In this document: positions 42,032 through 50,192 of the stretch, piece after piece
Position numbering within the stretch: position 1 is the first letter of the stretch
Layout of the letters: each line of letters begins with the position of its first letter
Assembly: GCA_046329555.1 (NCBI GenBank)
Contig: JAXLUK010000005.1
Location: 62,001 to 126,000, forward strand
Direction of reading: 5' to 3'
DNA from: UBA1941 sp046329555
Lineage (GTDB): Bacteria > Bacteroidota > Bacteroidia > Chitinophagales > LD1
DNA length: 64,000 bases
Notes under the pieces: generated by a model
Told to the model about the DNA's origin: nothing
The model's database searches: none
Seen by the model: only the letters and a program-made list of their open reading frames with translations
Translations under genes and position numbers: made by a program

Positions 42032-42409
42032 ATGGACGAAAATCAATTGTCGCACAAAATTATTGGAACGGCTATGGCGTTGCACAAAGCGCTGGGGCCG
42101 GGTTTATTGGAATCTGCCTATGAAGCGGCTTTCGCTTTTGATTTAAGGGCGGCTGGTTTAAAAGTAATGACCCAGGTGCCAATGCCATTGGTTTATAAAG
42201 AAGTGAAACTGGATGTGGGCTACAGAATTGATTTACTTGTTGAAGACAAAGTTGTTATTGAGTTGAAATCAATAGAACATCTGGCCCCGGTGCATTTTGC
42301 ACAAACCTTGACCTACTTAAAACTATCTGAGAAAAAGCTCGCCTTACTAATCAATTTTAATAACAGGCTTTTAAAGGATGGGATACATCGGTTGGTGAAC
42401 AATTTGTAG
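42032..42409 (+). CDS. GxxExxY-family protein
   Basis: A 125-residue protein matching the family length. LGPGLLESAYEAAFAFDL contains the naming motif G-x-x-E-x-x-Y (GLLESAY). VGYRIDLLVEDKVVIELKSI is a PD-(D/E)XK-like pattern with Asp, Glu and Lys in the right order, and LTYLKLSEKKLALLINFNN completes the fold. An upstream GTG start (41948) adds 28 residues not seen in the family and is rejected. It is followed directly by a seven-unit 24-bp tandem array. Family function is unknown; a nuclease is suspected from the motif. Confidence 0.88.
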   Translation: MDENQLSHKIIGTAMALHKALGPGLLESAYEAAFAFDLRAAGLKVMTQVPMPLVYKEVKLDVGYRIDLLVEDKVVIELKSIEHLAPVHFAQTLTYLKLSEKKLALLINFNNRLLKDGIHRLVNNL

Positions 42410-42434
42410 CATTTGTTTAAGCGCGGAAGTTTAC

Positions 42435-42600
42435 ACGCAAAGAGCGCAGAGGATATTCACGCAAAGAGCGCAATGGTTTATACGCAAAGGGCGCAAAGGA
42501 TATAAACGCAGAGAGCGCGAAGGATATACACGCAAAGTACGCAGAGGATGTACACGCAAAGAGCGCAATGGTTTATACGCAAAGAACGCAAAGGACGGCC
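42435..42600 (+). repeat. Seven-unit 23-24-bp tandem repeat next to the GxxExxY gene
   Basis: Units start ACGCAAAG(A/G)(G/A)CGCA and end in GGATAT(A/T)C or TGGTTTAT variants. Units 2 and 6 are identical. There is no unique spacer between units, so it is not a CRISPR array. Read on the minus strand it gives a spurious open frame rich in Leu-Arg-Val-Cys. Arrays of the ACGCAAAG type are familiar near GxxExxY genes in other phyla. Confidence 0.85.
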
Positions 42601-42720
42601 CTTTAGCTGGGGTTGGCATAGAAAAATCGGAATTAGTGAAACCTTTTTAAGCACCTGCCGTATTACTACTCACGAACACTTAACAATTTCCGAAAGGAGT
42701 GGCTATTAAACTATTGCTAT

Positions 42721-43065
42721 ATGAAAAATTGTATTACCTGTGTTCTGTTGTTCCTCGGTTTGGCCGCCATGGCCAATACGGCTAATGTAAGCTGGAACAA
42801 TGCCGATTTTACCAAACACGTATTTAAAGTTAAAGCAACCATCAAGAAGGTAGGGAACGATTTTGTAATTGTTCCGGAAGAGAATAAAAATCAGCAAATG
42901 ACGCCTACCTACCTGCCTGATGAATACAAAATCAACGGATTGAAAGTAACTTTCGATGGCGATGTTTCCAGCGCTGATGCCACCTTGAATTTACGCAAGA
43001 TTTGGGTGGAATACGAATTGAAAGAAAAATACCGCCTCGCACATAAGATGTACGAGTTGAATTAA
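42721..43065 (+). CDS. Small secreted protein (114 aa)
   Basis: A 114-residue exported protein: signal peptide CVLLFLGLAAMANT, mature part beginning around NVSWNNADF. The mature ~95 residues are beta-rich with charged strands (HVFKVKATIKKVGNDFVIVP, INGLKVTFDGDV, LRKIWVEYELKEK), compatible with an OB- or beta-sandwich fold. No cysteines remain after cleavage, so it is probably soluble in the periplasm. A strong terminator follows. No family is recognised. Confidence 0.7.
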   Translation: MKNCITCVLLFLGLAAMANTANVSWNNADFTKHVFKVKATIKKVGNDFVIVPEENKNQQMTPTYLPDEYKINGLKVTFDGDVSSADATLNLRKIWVEYELKEKYRLAHKMYELN

Positions 43066-43149
43066 GATACTGCCTGGCCTTGGCGCGAGCTTCGCAAGAG
43101 TCGGGTTAAGGCCGGCACAACAAATTACGCACCACCGCGCATGGTGCAG

Positions 43150-43180
43150 AAAGCCCGGGTTCACCCCGGGCTTTTCTTTT
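43150..43180 (+). terminator. Strong terminator between convergent genes
   Basis: AAGCCCGGG, a short TTCA loop and CCCCGGGCTT form a GC-rich stem followed by TTCTTTTTT (43171-43182). It ends transcription of the small secreted protein gene and lies just before the stop of rlpA on the other strand. Confidence 0.85.
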
Positions 43181-43184
43181 TTAG

Positions 43185-43865
43185 CTATTGGAAGTTTTTA
43201 TACTCGATAACGTAGCTATCGGGGTACGTCTTTTTCACTTTTTGGCGCAGCACTTCGGCTTCTTCAGCAGTAGCGAAGTTACCGGCAAAAATCCGGTAGA
43301 GGTTGCCGCGCAGCAGTTTTACCGATTGGATGAAGCACCATTCGTTATACTGCTGTTTCATTTCTCTTGCAATATTAAAGGCCAGTTTGGCGTCTTCGTA
43401 ACTGGCAATTTTTACGCCGAAGTTGAGGTGCGTGGATGTGTCGGTTTCCGTAACCATCATCATCCTGGGGGCGCCCGGCGCAGCAGTGACGGTATCTTTG
43501 GGCGGTGCAGCAGCCACATCGCTAACCACTTCATAAGATACTCTTGCGGTGCCTTGCTGCAGATAGCCTAGAATTTTCGCAGCAGATTTAGAGAGATCCA
43601 GCAGCCGGCCTTTCACGTATGGGCCGCGGTCGTTCACACGCACAATTACTGATTTGTCATTATCGAGATTCGTAACTTTCAGGACCGTGCCCATGGGTAG
43701 TGTTTTATGGGCGCAGGTGAGTTTTTTTTCGTCATACAGTTCACCACTGGCGGTTCTTTTACCGTTAAAATAGTCATGGTAAAACGAGGCGGTTCCGGCC
43801 TCCTGAGAAAAAGCAGGAAGGCCAAAACTGCACAGGAAAAAAATAAGATGGAGCAGTTTTTTCAA
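43185..43865 (-). CDS. rlpA: RlpA-family lytic transglycosylase-like protein with SPOR domain
   Basis: From a TTG codon (43863-43865) the protein starts MKKLLHLIFFLCSFGLPAFS, a clear signal peptide. The RlpA double-psi beta-barrel includes TASFYHDYFNGKRTASGE, LTCAHKTLPMGTVLKVTN and IVRVNDRGPYVKGRLLDLS, with the catalytic-type Asp/His pattern present. A C-terminal SPOR peptidoglycan-binding domain follows (FGVKIASYEDAKLAFNIARE, YRIFAGNFATAEEAEVL). An ATG start at 43937 would hide the signal peptide behind 24 residues and overlap the divergent gene, so it is less likely. RlpA acts on septal or elongating peptidoglycan. Confidence 0.88.
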   Translation of the reverse strand: MKKLLHLIFFLCSFGLPAFSQEAGTASFYHDYFNGKRTASGELYDEKKLTCAHKTLPMGTVLKVTNLDNDKSVIVRVNDRGPYVKGRLLDLSKSAAKILGYLQQGTARVSYEVVSDVAAAPPKDTVTAAPGAPRMMMVTETDTSTHLNFGVKIASYEDAKLAFNIAREMKQQYNEWCFIQSVKLLRGNLYRIFAGNFATAEEAEVLRQKVKKTYPDSYVIEYKNFQ

Positions 43866-43900
43866 GGAAAGCAAATTACAAAAAGATTCATCTTTGGGCA

Positions 43901-44971
43901 ATGAGCGTGCCACAATCGCCATTGTCGCAGTTTTCAAGGCGGCGTATTGCGTTGCCCATAGCCATTGGTGTAGCAGTATCGGTGTATTTACTGTTTGGGA
44001 TATCGCGCATTGATGTAGCGGCTTTGCGCGAGATAGCTTTGAGTAAGCATTTGTTGTTAGGATTAATTTTTGCGCTGGCCACGGTAGCCGTGCGCGATTT
44101 GGCCTATATCTATCGCATCAGGCGGTTGACGGGTGAGAAATTAAGCTGGCGCAAGTGTTTCGAGGTAATTTTTTTGTGGGAATTCGGTAGTAGTGTGACG
44201 CCGGCTTCCGTGGGAGGCATAACGCTGGCATTATTTATTTTGAAGAAGGAACATATTAGCTACGGCAAGGGAACGGCGGTAATCATGTTGTGTTCTTACC
44301 TCGATAACATTGCCTTTGTTACTGTTTTTGCGCTGTTGTACCTGGCTATGGGGCCTGCCATGTTTGATTTATCGGCCAGTTGTGGCGCACTGGCTGAAAG
44401 TAGCGCTATTAGCGGGTTTCGGGCTGTAGGGCAATATGTTTGGATTGGCTTTTTGGTGGTGGCCGTGATTGGTGGCTTGTTGGGCTTCGCCATCTTTGTG
44501 CGGCCGCACTGGGCGCGCGGCGTAGTGCGTCGCGTGGCTGGATGGAGCTGGCTAAATCGCTGGCATGCACAACTGGAATTACTAGGCGATGAAATTGAAA
44601 ACACCTCAAAAGAATTCAAACATCAGGGCAAGGGATTTCTAATATCTGTTTTGATGGCAACTATCGTGAGTTGGTGTGCGCGTTATGCTTTGGCTAATGC
44701 CATCTTGTGGACTTTTAGCGATGGTGAGTTTTCGCAACTTGCCGTTTTTGCCCGGCAGTATGTGCACCGGGTGATTGTAATGATTCCCACTACACCCGGT
44801 GGCAGCGGTTTGGCAGAATGGTCGTTTATAGCCATGAATTGCGAGTTTATGAAGGAAGGGCTGGCCGGCGTTATTGCCACCGTATGGCGGTTATTTAACT
44901 TCTATTTCTACATCGCTATGGGGTTACTCATTCTTCCCGGATGGCTCCGGCGCGTGCGCGAGGGCCAATAG
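43901..44971 (+). CDS. LPG-synthase-TM/YbhN-type flippase-like membrane protein
   Basis: A 356-residue polytopic protein of the UPF0104/LPG_synthase_TM family (PF03706 kind): about eight helices. The conserved segments are EFGSSVTPASVGGITLALFIL, TPGGSGLAEWSFI near the end (the TPGG-GxxE signature), and GVIATVWRLFNFYFYIA. Bacteroidota members of this group lack the aminoacyl-transferase domain of MprF, as here. A lipid-linked transport or flipping role is inferred for the family. It is divergent from rlpA and 61 bp upstream of icd. Confidence 0.85.
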   Translation: MSVPQSPLSQFSRRRIALPIAIGVAVSVYLLFGISRIDVAALREIALSKHLLLGLIFALATVAVRDLAYIYRIRRLTGEKLSWRKCFEVIFLWEFGSSVTPASVGGITLALFILKKEHISYGKGTAVIMLCSYLDNIAFVTVFALLYLAMGPAMFDLSASCGALAESSAISGFRAVGQYVWIGFLVVAVIGGLLGFAIFVRPHWARGVVRRVAGWSWLNRWHAQLELLGDEIENTSKEFKHQGKGFLISVLMATIVSWCARYALANAILWTFSDGEFSQLAVFARQYVHRVIVMIPTTPGGSGLAEWSFIAMNCEFMKEGLAGVIATVWRLFNFYFYIAMGLLILPGWLRRVREGQ

Positions 44972-45032
44972 CTTTGTTTTTCCGGTGCTTTAGTTCCTTT
45001 TTATACCTTCGCCAGTCGTAAAAATCAAAACC

Positions 45033-46358
45033 ATGGGAGAAAAAATTTCGATTGTCAATGGGACGCTGAATGTTCCTAACAATCCGATTGTGCCCTTCAT
45101 AGAGGGCGATGGAACCGGTCCGGATATCTGGCGGGCATCGGTTCGCGTTATTGATGCTGCTGTTGAGAAAGCTTATGGCGGCAAGCGCAAAATTGAATGG
45201 AAGGAGGTACTGGCCGGAGAAAAGGCCTTTAACCAAACCGGCAACTGGCTGCCTGATGAAACGCTGGCTGCGTTTAACGAGTATCTTGTCGGCATCAAAG
45301 GACCGCTTACTACGCCAGTAGGCGGTGGTATCCGTTCACTGAATGTGGCCTTGCGTCAAATTCTGGATTTGTATGTGTGTCTTCGTCCGGTGCGTTATTA
45401 CGCTGGTACGCCTTCACCAGTGAAGCGGCCCGAAGCGGTAGAGATGACCATTTTCCGCGAGAACACCGAAGATATCTATGCGGGTATAGAATACGTTGGC
45501 GGCAGTGCAGAAGCACAGTTGCTGTTAGATTTTCTAAAAACAAACTTTCCTAAAGATTTTGGGAAAATTCGCTTTGGCACGAAGGAGAAGGCGGCTGAGT
45601 TTTGGAGTAAAACGGGCTTGGCTGAAAGTTCCGATGTATGTGTAGGCTTGGGTATTAAGCCGGTGAGTAAATCAGGCAGTGTACGTTTGATTCAAAGTGC
45701 TATTGAGTATGCCATTAAGCACAAACGCAAGTCGGTGACCTTGGTACACAAGGGCAATATTATGAAGTATACGGAAGGTGGTTTCCGCGACTGGGGCTAT
45801 GAGTTGGCCGAGCGCATGTATGGCGATAAGACCTATACCTGGAACACCTGGGAGAAAACGAAGAAAGAAAAGGGCGAAGCAGCGGCCAACGATGAAATGA
45901 AGGCAGCTGTGGCAGCGGGCAAGGTGATTGTTAAAGATGCGATTGCTGATATTGCCTTGCAGCAAGTATTGACACGGCCTGAAGATTTTGATGTAATTGC
46001 AACATTAAATCTGAATGGTGATTATTTGAGTGATGCCTTGGCGGCTCAGGTAGGCGGTATTGGTATTGCTCCTGGTGCCAACATCAATTACATCACTGGT
46101 CATGCCATTTTTGAAGCCACACACGGCACCGCTCCCAAATACGCGAATTTGGATAAAGTGAATCCAGGTTCGGTTATTTTATCGGGCGCGATGATGTTGG
46201 AGTATTTTGGTTGGCTGGAAGCTTCTGAAATGATTCACCGTGGATTGGGCGGTGCCATTAATTCGAAACGCGTTACGTATGATTTCGCTCGCTTGATGGA
46301 AGGCGCTACAGAAATAAAGTGTTCTGCCTTCGGCGATGAAATCATCAAGAATTTCTAA
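45033..46358 (+). CDS. icd: Isocitrate dehydrogenase (NADP+)
   Basis: TCA-cycle enzyme converting isocitrate to 2-oxoglutarate. The 441-residue protein of the isocitrate/isopropylmalate dehydrogenase family has the substrate loop GGIRSLNVALRQ, LDLYVCLRPVRYYAG, and DVIATLNLNGDYLSDALAAQ. In ATHGTAPKYANLDKVNPGS the Lys-Tyr pair corresponds to the NADP-specifying residues of the Escherichia coli enzyme. MGEKISIVNG is a typical N-terminus. It is monocistronic and has a clear terminator. Identification is secure. Confidence 0.96.
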   Translation: MGEKISIVNGTLNVPNNPIVPFIEGDGTGPDIWRASVRVIDAAVEKAYGGKRKIEWKEVLAGEKAFNQTGNWLPDETLAAFNEYLVGIKGPLTTPVGGGIRSLNVALRQILDLYVCLRPVRYYAGTPSPVKRPEAVEMTIFRENTEDIYAGIEYVGGSAEAQLLLDFLKTNFPKDFGKIRFGTKEKAAEFWSKTGLAESSDVCVGLGIKPVSKSGSVRLIQSAIEYAIKHKRKSVTLVHKGNIMKYTEGGFRDWGYELAERMYGDKTYTWNTWEKTKKEKGEAAANDEMKAAVAAGKVIVKDAIADIALQQVLTRPEDFDVIATLNLNGDYLSDALAAQVGGIGIAPGANINYITGHAIFEATHGTAPKYANLDKVNPGSVILSGAMMLEYFGWLEASEMIHRGLGGAINSKRVTYDFARLMEGATEIKCSAFGDEIIKNF

Positions 46359-46379
46359 ACAGCTATAGAACAAAATAGT

Positions 46380-46410
46380 AATCCGGTGGCCCATGGTCTC
46401 CGGATTTTTT
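46380..46410. terminator. Terminator between icd and the ArsR-like gene
   Basis: AATCCGG and CCGGATT arms around a TGGCCCATGGTCT-type loop are followed by TTTTT. The stop of the convergent HTH gene lies at its edge (46409). Confidence 0.75.
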
Positions 46411-46750
46411 ATTGCAGCACTATGGGGATGTTTTGTTGCAAGATCAGTTTATGGGCAATGAATAGATGGAACTGGCGCAGCTTGGTTAACGTTAATTCGT
46501 TAAGCTGGAAGTGCAGCAGTTTATCTTTTTCAAAGCAATAAAGCAGCTCCGCTGCTTTCATTTCATCAATATGCTGCCAGATGGTAGCAGAAGCCAAAGG
46601 GATAGCGTCAAGAATATGCACATAGCTGATGGTTTTATTTTCCAGCAGCAGATTAATAATTTCGAGACGTGCCGGGTGGCCAAACGCCCGGGAAATGGCG
46701 GCAATTTCATTTTGCGCCGAGGGGAAGAGGTGTGTTTTTCGGGTGCCCAT
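46409..46750 (-). CDS. ArsR-type winged-helix regulator
   Basis: A 113-residue protein with a single winged HTH. AAISRAFGHPARLEIINLLL is the ArsR-family helix, SYVHILDAIPLASATIWQHI the recognition helix and LYCFEKDKLLHFQLN the wing. There are no metal-binding Cys pairs, so it is not an ArsR/SmtB metal sensor of the usual type. The ATG at 46748-46750 is chosen; a start 21 bp upstream adds MWLIRSS and is less likely. It converges on icd and shares its terminator. Confidence 0.85.
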   Translation of the reverse strand: MGTRKTHLFPSAQNEIAAISRAFGHPARLEIINLLLENKTISYVHILDAIPLASATIWQHIDEMKAAELLYCFEKDKLLHFQLNELTLTKLRQFHLFIAHKLILQQNIPIVLQ

Positions 46751-46864
46751 AGATGAACGGATGAGCCACAAAATTATTGGTTAAGGGAAAACCACGTATT
46801 AAGTTTTGTTAAATAGTTATCCTTAAGCTATTTATCGATTGACATGAGCCTTCGTCTCCGCATA
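46751..46864. other. Leader region upstream of the ArsR-like gene
   Basis: No coding sequence. It presumably holds the promoter of the minus-strand ArsR-like gene. No clear box was identified. The tandem repeat at 46865 follows. Confidence 0.4.
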
Positions 46865-47042
46865 TCGTATTATTGCGATAGTACGATTCGATTAGCCAAA
46901 ACCCGCACCACTGCTTGTTTACCGTACTATTGCGATTTTACGATTTAGGCTGAAACCCGCGCCACCGCTTGTTTACCGTACTATTGCGATTCTACGATTT
47001 GGCCGAAACCCGCATGAATGCTTATCGTAATATTGCGATACG
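46865..47042 (+). repeat. Three-and-a-half-unit tandem repeat (~50-57 bp)
   Basis: Units begin at 46865, 46922 and 46976, with a partial fourth at ~47023. Each has a core (T/C)CGTA-TATTGCGAT followed by TACGAT(T), then an AAACCCGC block and an end like CTTGTTTA. The core contains the inverted pair TCGTA/TACGA in unit 1. Unit lengths shrink (57, 54, ~49 bp) while the core is conserved. It lies between the ArsR-like gene and ribF and contains no ORF. It is not a CRISPR, having no spacer-repeat alternation. Confidence 0.75.
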
Positions 47043-47475
47043 ACAAAAAAAGGGTAACCGGAAAACGCTAACACCCCAAAACTCGAATTAATCACCGGCG
47101 GCATGCACCTGTAAATAACATTATTGATGGCGGCCGCCGCGCCCGCCTGCGTACCTTGGCGGGGTGCGGCGCCAGGTGCTCCACTCCCAAGGTTTTTTGG
47201 GTGGCGGCGGCGGCGGAAGACTTACGATATTTCAAACCGTATTTACCCCATGAAGGGCTATTTACTACAATATCGTAAGTCTCGCTCGCCGCTCCCCAAA
47301 AAACGCTTTCCGTTTCGCCCCTTGCCGCATTTTAGGAACCACTGCGCCAGGCTCAAAAAATGGTGGAAATGCCCGATAATAAGTTTCAAATTGCTTCGCC
47401 CGATTTACCGCCATACGGCTATTTCCTCTAGTTCCAATTTTCAAACTAAGCCTTAGCTTTGCCGAAAACTCAGGA
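47043..47475. repeat. Gene-free stretch with a long-loop palindrome
   Basis: At 47218-47231 and 47269-47282 the arms AGACTTACGATATT and AATATCGTAAGTCT pair perfectly over 14 bp around a 37-nt loop. The stem core AGACTTACGAT also builds the palindrome at 25752-25782. GC-rich, GGCGGC-type runs flank it at 47124-47216. No gene is supported. The TTG start of ribF follows at 47476. Confidence 0.65.
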
Positions 47476-48408
47476 TTGCGCGTTTTCCATAGTATTACAG
47501 ACCTGCCAAAATTCAATCATGCCGTCATCACCATCGGCACCTTCGATGGCGTTCATAAGGGTCATCAGCAAATCATTTCTCGCCTGCACGAACTGCGCCA
47601 GCAAGTGGCTGGTGAAAGCATTATTATCACCTTCCACCCTCATCCTCGCCTGGTCATCAATCCTCAGGATGCCAGCGTTCAATTGCTTAACACGATTGAA
47701 GAAAAAATCGCGCTTCTGGAAAAGTATGGGGTCGATAATGTAGTGGTAGTTCCCTTCTCTCGCGCCTTCTCTGAAATGGAAGCCGAAGAATATGTGGCTG
47801 ATTTCCTCGTAAAAAATTTCCAGCCAAAAGCCATTGTAATCGGTTACGACCACCGCTTTGGGAAGAATCGCAGCGGCGGACTGGAACTGCTGGAACAGTT
47901 GCAAGCGCGCTATCATTATCATCTGGAAGAAATCCCTAAACAGGAACTGGATGCCATCGCCATAAGCTCAACAAAAATCAGACAGGCGCTGAAAGATGGA
48001 GAAACAACATCAGCTAATGACTTGCTAGGGCATCGATACAGCATTTCAGGCGTAGTGGTAAAGGGGTTACAAAATGGAAGAAAGCTGGGATATCCAACCG
48101 CCAACATGCAATCTACCGATAACAACAAATTAATTCCCCGCAATGGAATTTATGCGGCAAGGGCGCTAGTACGCGGCCGCTGGCACGGCGGATTGCTGAG
48201 TATTGGATACAATCCAACATTTAATGGCACCGCCAAAACAGTTGAGGTGAACATCCTTGATTTCAATGAAGAAATTTACGGAGAAACCATCGCAGTTGAA
48301 CTGATTCAATATATGCGCGATGAAAAGAAGTTCGATTCCATTGAATCGCTGATAGCCGCCATGGACGCAGATAAACTAGCCATTGAGGCGGTACTAAAAA
48401 ATAGCTAA
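47476..48408 (+). CDS. ribF: Bifunctional riboflavin kinase/FAD synthetase
   Basis: Makes FMN and FAD from riboflavin. The 310-residue protein has an N-terminal FMN adenylyltransferase domain with TIGTFDGVHKGHQQII (HxGH-type nucleotide motif), VIGYDHRFGKNRSGG and AISSTKIRQAL. A C-terminal riboflavin kinase domain follows (~185-305: VVVKGLQNGRKLGYPTANMQ, PRNGIYAA, KTVEVNIL). The start is TTG, giving MRVFHSITDLP; no ATG precedes the fold. Bacterial type-I architecture and length. It converges with dnaB, 3 bp between stops. Confidence 0.95.
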   Translation: MRVFHSITDLPKFNHAVITIGTFDGVHKGHQQIISRLHELRQQVAGESIIITFHPHPRLVINPQDASVQLLNTIEEKIALLEKYGVDNVVVVPFSRAFSEMEAEEYVADFLVKNFQPKAIVIGYDHRFGKNRSGGLELLEQLQARYHYHLEEIPKQELDAIAISSTKIRQALKDGETTSANDLLGHRYSISGVVVKGLQNGRKLGYPTANMQSTDNNKLIPRNGIYAARALVRGRWHGGLLSIGYNPTFNGTAKTVEVNILDFNEEIYGETIAVELIQYMRDEKKFDSIESLIAAMDADKLAIEAVLKNS

Positions 48409-48411
48409 GCC

Positions 48412-49992
48412 TTAGAACGGAGGATCTTCATCATCCATCTGACCCTTGGCGAAATCATTGCTGCCGTGCTTTTTCTTAATTTCTACATCGTCATTCATGC
48501 GCGACTGCACGCGGCGGAAGATGCGCTTTTCGTCGCCAGCCTGAACTTCGAAGGTGGTTTCTTCCTTGGTGAATTCATCCAGGTCGGCAAACTTCGCGAA
48601 ACGGTCGATGAATTTCGCCATCACCGTTTTCAGCGGACCGTTCCGGTGCTTCGCAATAATGATTTCTGCTAAACCGCGAATGTCGCGTTGCTCTTCATCT
48701 GTGGTAATACCGTAATACTCGCCGCGATATAGAAAGATGACAATATCCGCATCTTGCTCAATGGCACCCGATTCACGGAGGTCGGAAAGAATCGGCTTTT
48801 TATTGCCGCCGCGCGTTTCTGGCGCCCGGCTTAACTGCGACAACGCAATCACCGGAATATTCAACTCCTTGGCCAAACCTTTCAGAGACCGCGAAATCTG
48901 TGAAATCTCCTGCTCGCGGTTGCCGCCGCCCTTGCCGTCGTTGGTGCCGCTCATCAACTGCAGGTAATCAATAATCACCATGCCGATATCGTGTTTCTGC
49001 TTTAGCTTTCTGCACTTCGAACGCAGTTCAAAGATGTTGATGCCGGGTGTATCATCAATGAACAACTGCGCATTGCGCAACGTATCAATCTTAGTGGTGA
49101 GCTGCTGAAACTCGTACTGCTCTAAATTACCGCGCCTGATTTTTTCAGCAGAAATTTCTGATTCCATCGAAATCAAACGCTGTACCAACTGGTTGCTCGA
49201 CATTTCTAAAGAGAAAATGGCAACGGGCTTTTTGTGATCCACAGCGCTGTTGCGCGCCAGCGCCAGCGTGAAGGCCGTCTTACCCATGCCCGGACGAGCC
49301 GCCACAATGATCAAATCGCTTTTTTGCCATCCGCCGGTGGCCCGGTCTAATTCCATAAATCCTGATGGCACACCATTCAAATGTTCATCGCTATTGATGC
49401 GGATGTCAATTTCCTCTAACTCTTTCTTGATAATCGAACCAATATCTTCTGTTGATTTCTTCGCGTTATTCTCACTAATGCGCATTAAATCAGATTCCGC
49501 GCGGTCTAACAACTCAAATACATCCGTAGTATCTTCATAAGCATCGCGAATGGTTTGAGACGACGAGTGAATCAACTCGCGTTGAATATATTTTTGCGCA
49601 ATGATGCGGGCATGATATTCAATGTTAGCAGCCGAGCCTACTTTATTGGTAAGCTGCGCTACAAAGTACGCACCACCAACCTCATCCAGATGGCCATTCT
49701 TTTTTAACTGCTCACATACCGTCAGCAAATCAATGGGGTGCTCACCGGCGTATAACATGCGAATGGCACGATAAATTTTCTGATGCGCCTCCACATAAAA
49801 AGAATCTTCGTGCAGAATATCGATAACATCATCAATCGCCTTGCTTTCTATCATCACGCCGCCTAATACCGCTTCTTCAAAATCACGCGCCTGAGGCGGC
49901 AGTTTGCCAAACTCTAACACGCTGGCATCGTTGCCGGCGCTGCGGCGGTTACTGCCAACCGCCTTTTTAATTACTTCATATTTATCTGCCAT
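48412..49992 (-). CDS. dnaB: Replicative DNA helicase DnaB
   Basis: The hexameric fork helicase. The 526-residue protein has the DnaB N-terminal domain (PPQARDFEEAVLGGVMIESK, AHQKIYRAI), and a RecA-type ATPase with Walker A VAARPGMGKTAFTLALA. VAIFSLEMSSNQLVQRL, VIIDYLQLM (Walker B) and VIALSQLSR are family hallmarks. A C-terminal extension after ~470 is charged and ends in a GQMDDEDPPF-like tail typical of Bacteroidota DnaB. No intein is seen. Identification is secure. Confidence 0.96.
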   Translation of the reverse strand: MADKYEVIKKAVGSNRRSAGNDASVLEFGKLPPQARDFEEAVLGGVMIESKAIDDVIDILHEDSFYVEAHQKIYRAIRMLYAGEHPIDLLTVCEQLKKNGHLDEVGGAYFVAQLTNKVGSAANIEYHARIIAQKYIQRELIHSSSQTIRDAYEDTTDVFELLDRAESDLMRISENNAKKSTEDIGSIIKKELEEIDIRINSDEHLNGVPSGFMELDRATGGWQKSDLIIVAARPGMGKTAFTLALARNSAVDHKKPVAIFSLEMSSNQLVQRLISMESEISAEKIRRGNLEQYEFQQLTTKIDTLRNAQLFIDDTPGINIFELRSKCRKLKQKHDIGMVIIDYLQLMSGTNDGKGGGNREQEISQISRSLKGLAKELNIPVIALSQLSRAPETRGGNKKPILSDLRESGAIEQDADIVIFLYRGEYYGITTDEEQRDIRGLAEIIIAKHRNGPLKTVMAKFIDRFAKFADLDEFTKEETTFEVQAGDEKRIFRRVQSRMNDDVEIKKKHGSNDFAKGQMDDEDPPF

Positions 49993-50151
49993 AATAATTG
50001 CGAAAGGGCGACAAAAATATTTTTAGGAATATGGTTCACAATAAGAAGATACGGATAAAGTTCGGCACATGCAATCCACCGGGTTTTTGGACCAGTGTGG
50101 ATTTTTATCTTCTTGAAAAACAAGCAATTGATAAAATTGCCTGTGCATAAC

Positions 50152-50170
50152 TAAAAGCGCGCACAGCGCT
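50152..50170 (-). terminator. Possible hairpin behind the GH3 fusion gene
   Basis: Read on the minus strand, AGCGC and GCGCT arms around TGTGC are followed by TTTTA. The stem is short; the 200-bp gap between the GH3 gene and dnaB otherwise holds only the dnaB leader. Confidence 0.35.
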
Positions 50171-50192
50171 GTTTATTCTGGGTAAAAAGAAG

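Noticed and set aside
42435..42600. CRISPR array candidate
   Set aside because: Units are contiguous and degenerate with no unique spacers, and no cas genes are in the window.
42431..42619. Minus-strand ORF rich in Leu-Arg-Val-Cys
   Set aside because: It is the translation of the tandem array and has no independent coding character.
46865..47042. CRISPR array candidate
   Set aside because: Only three to four units of shrinking length and no repeat-spacer alternation.
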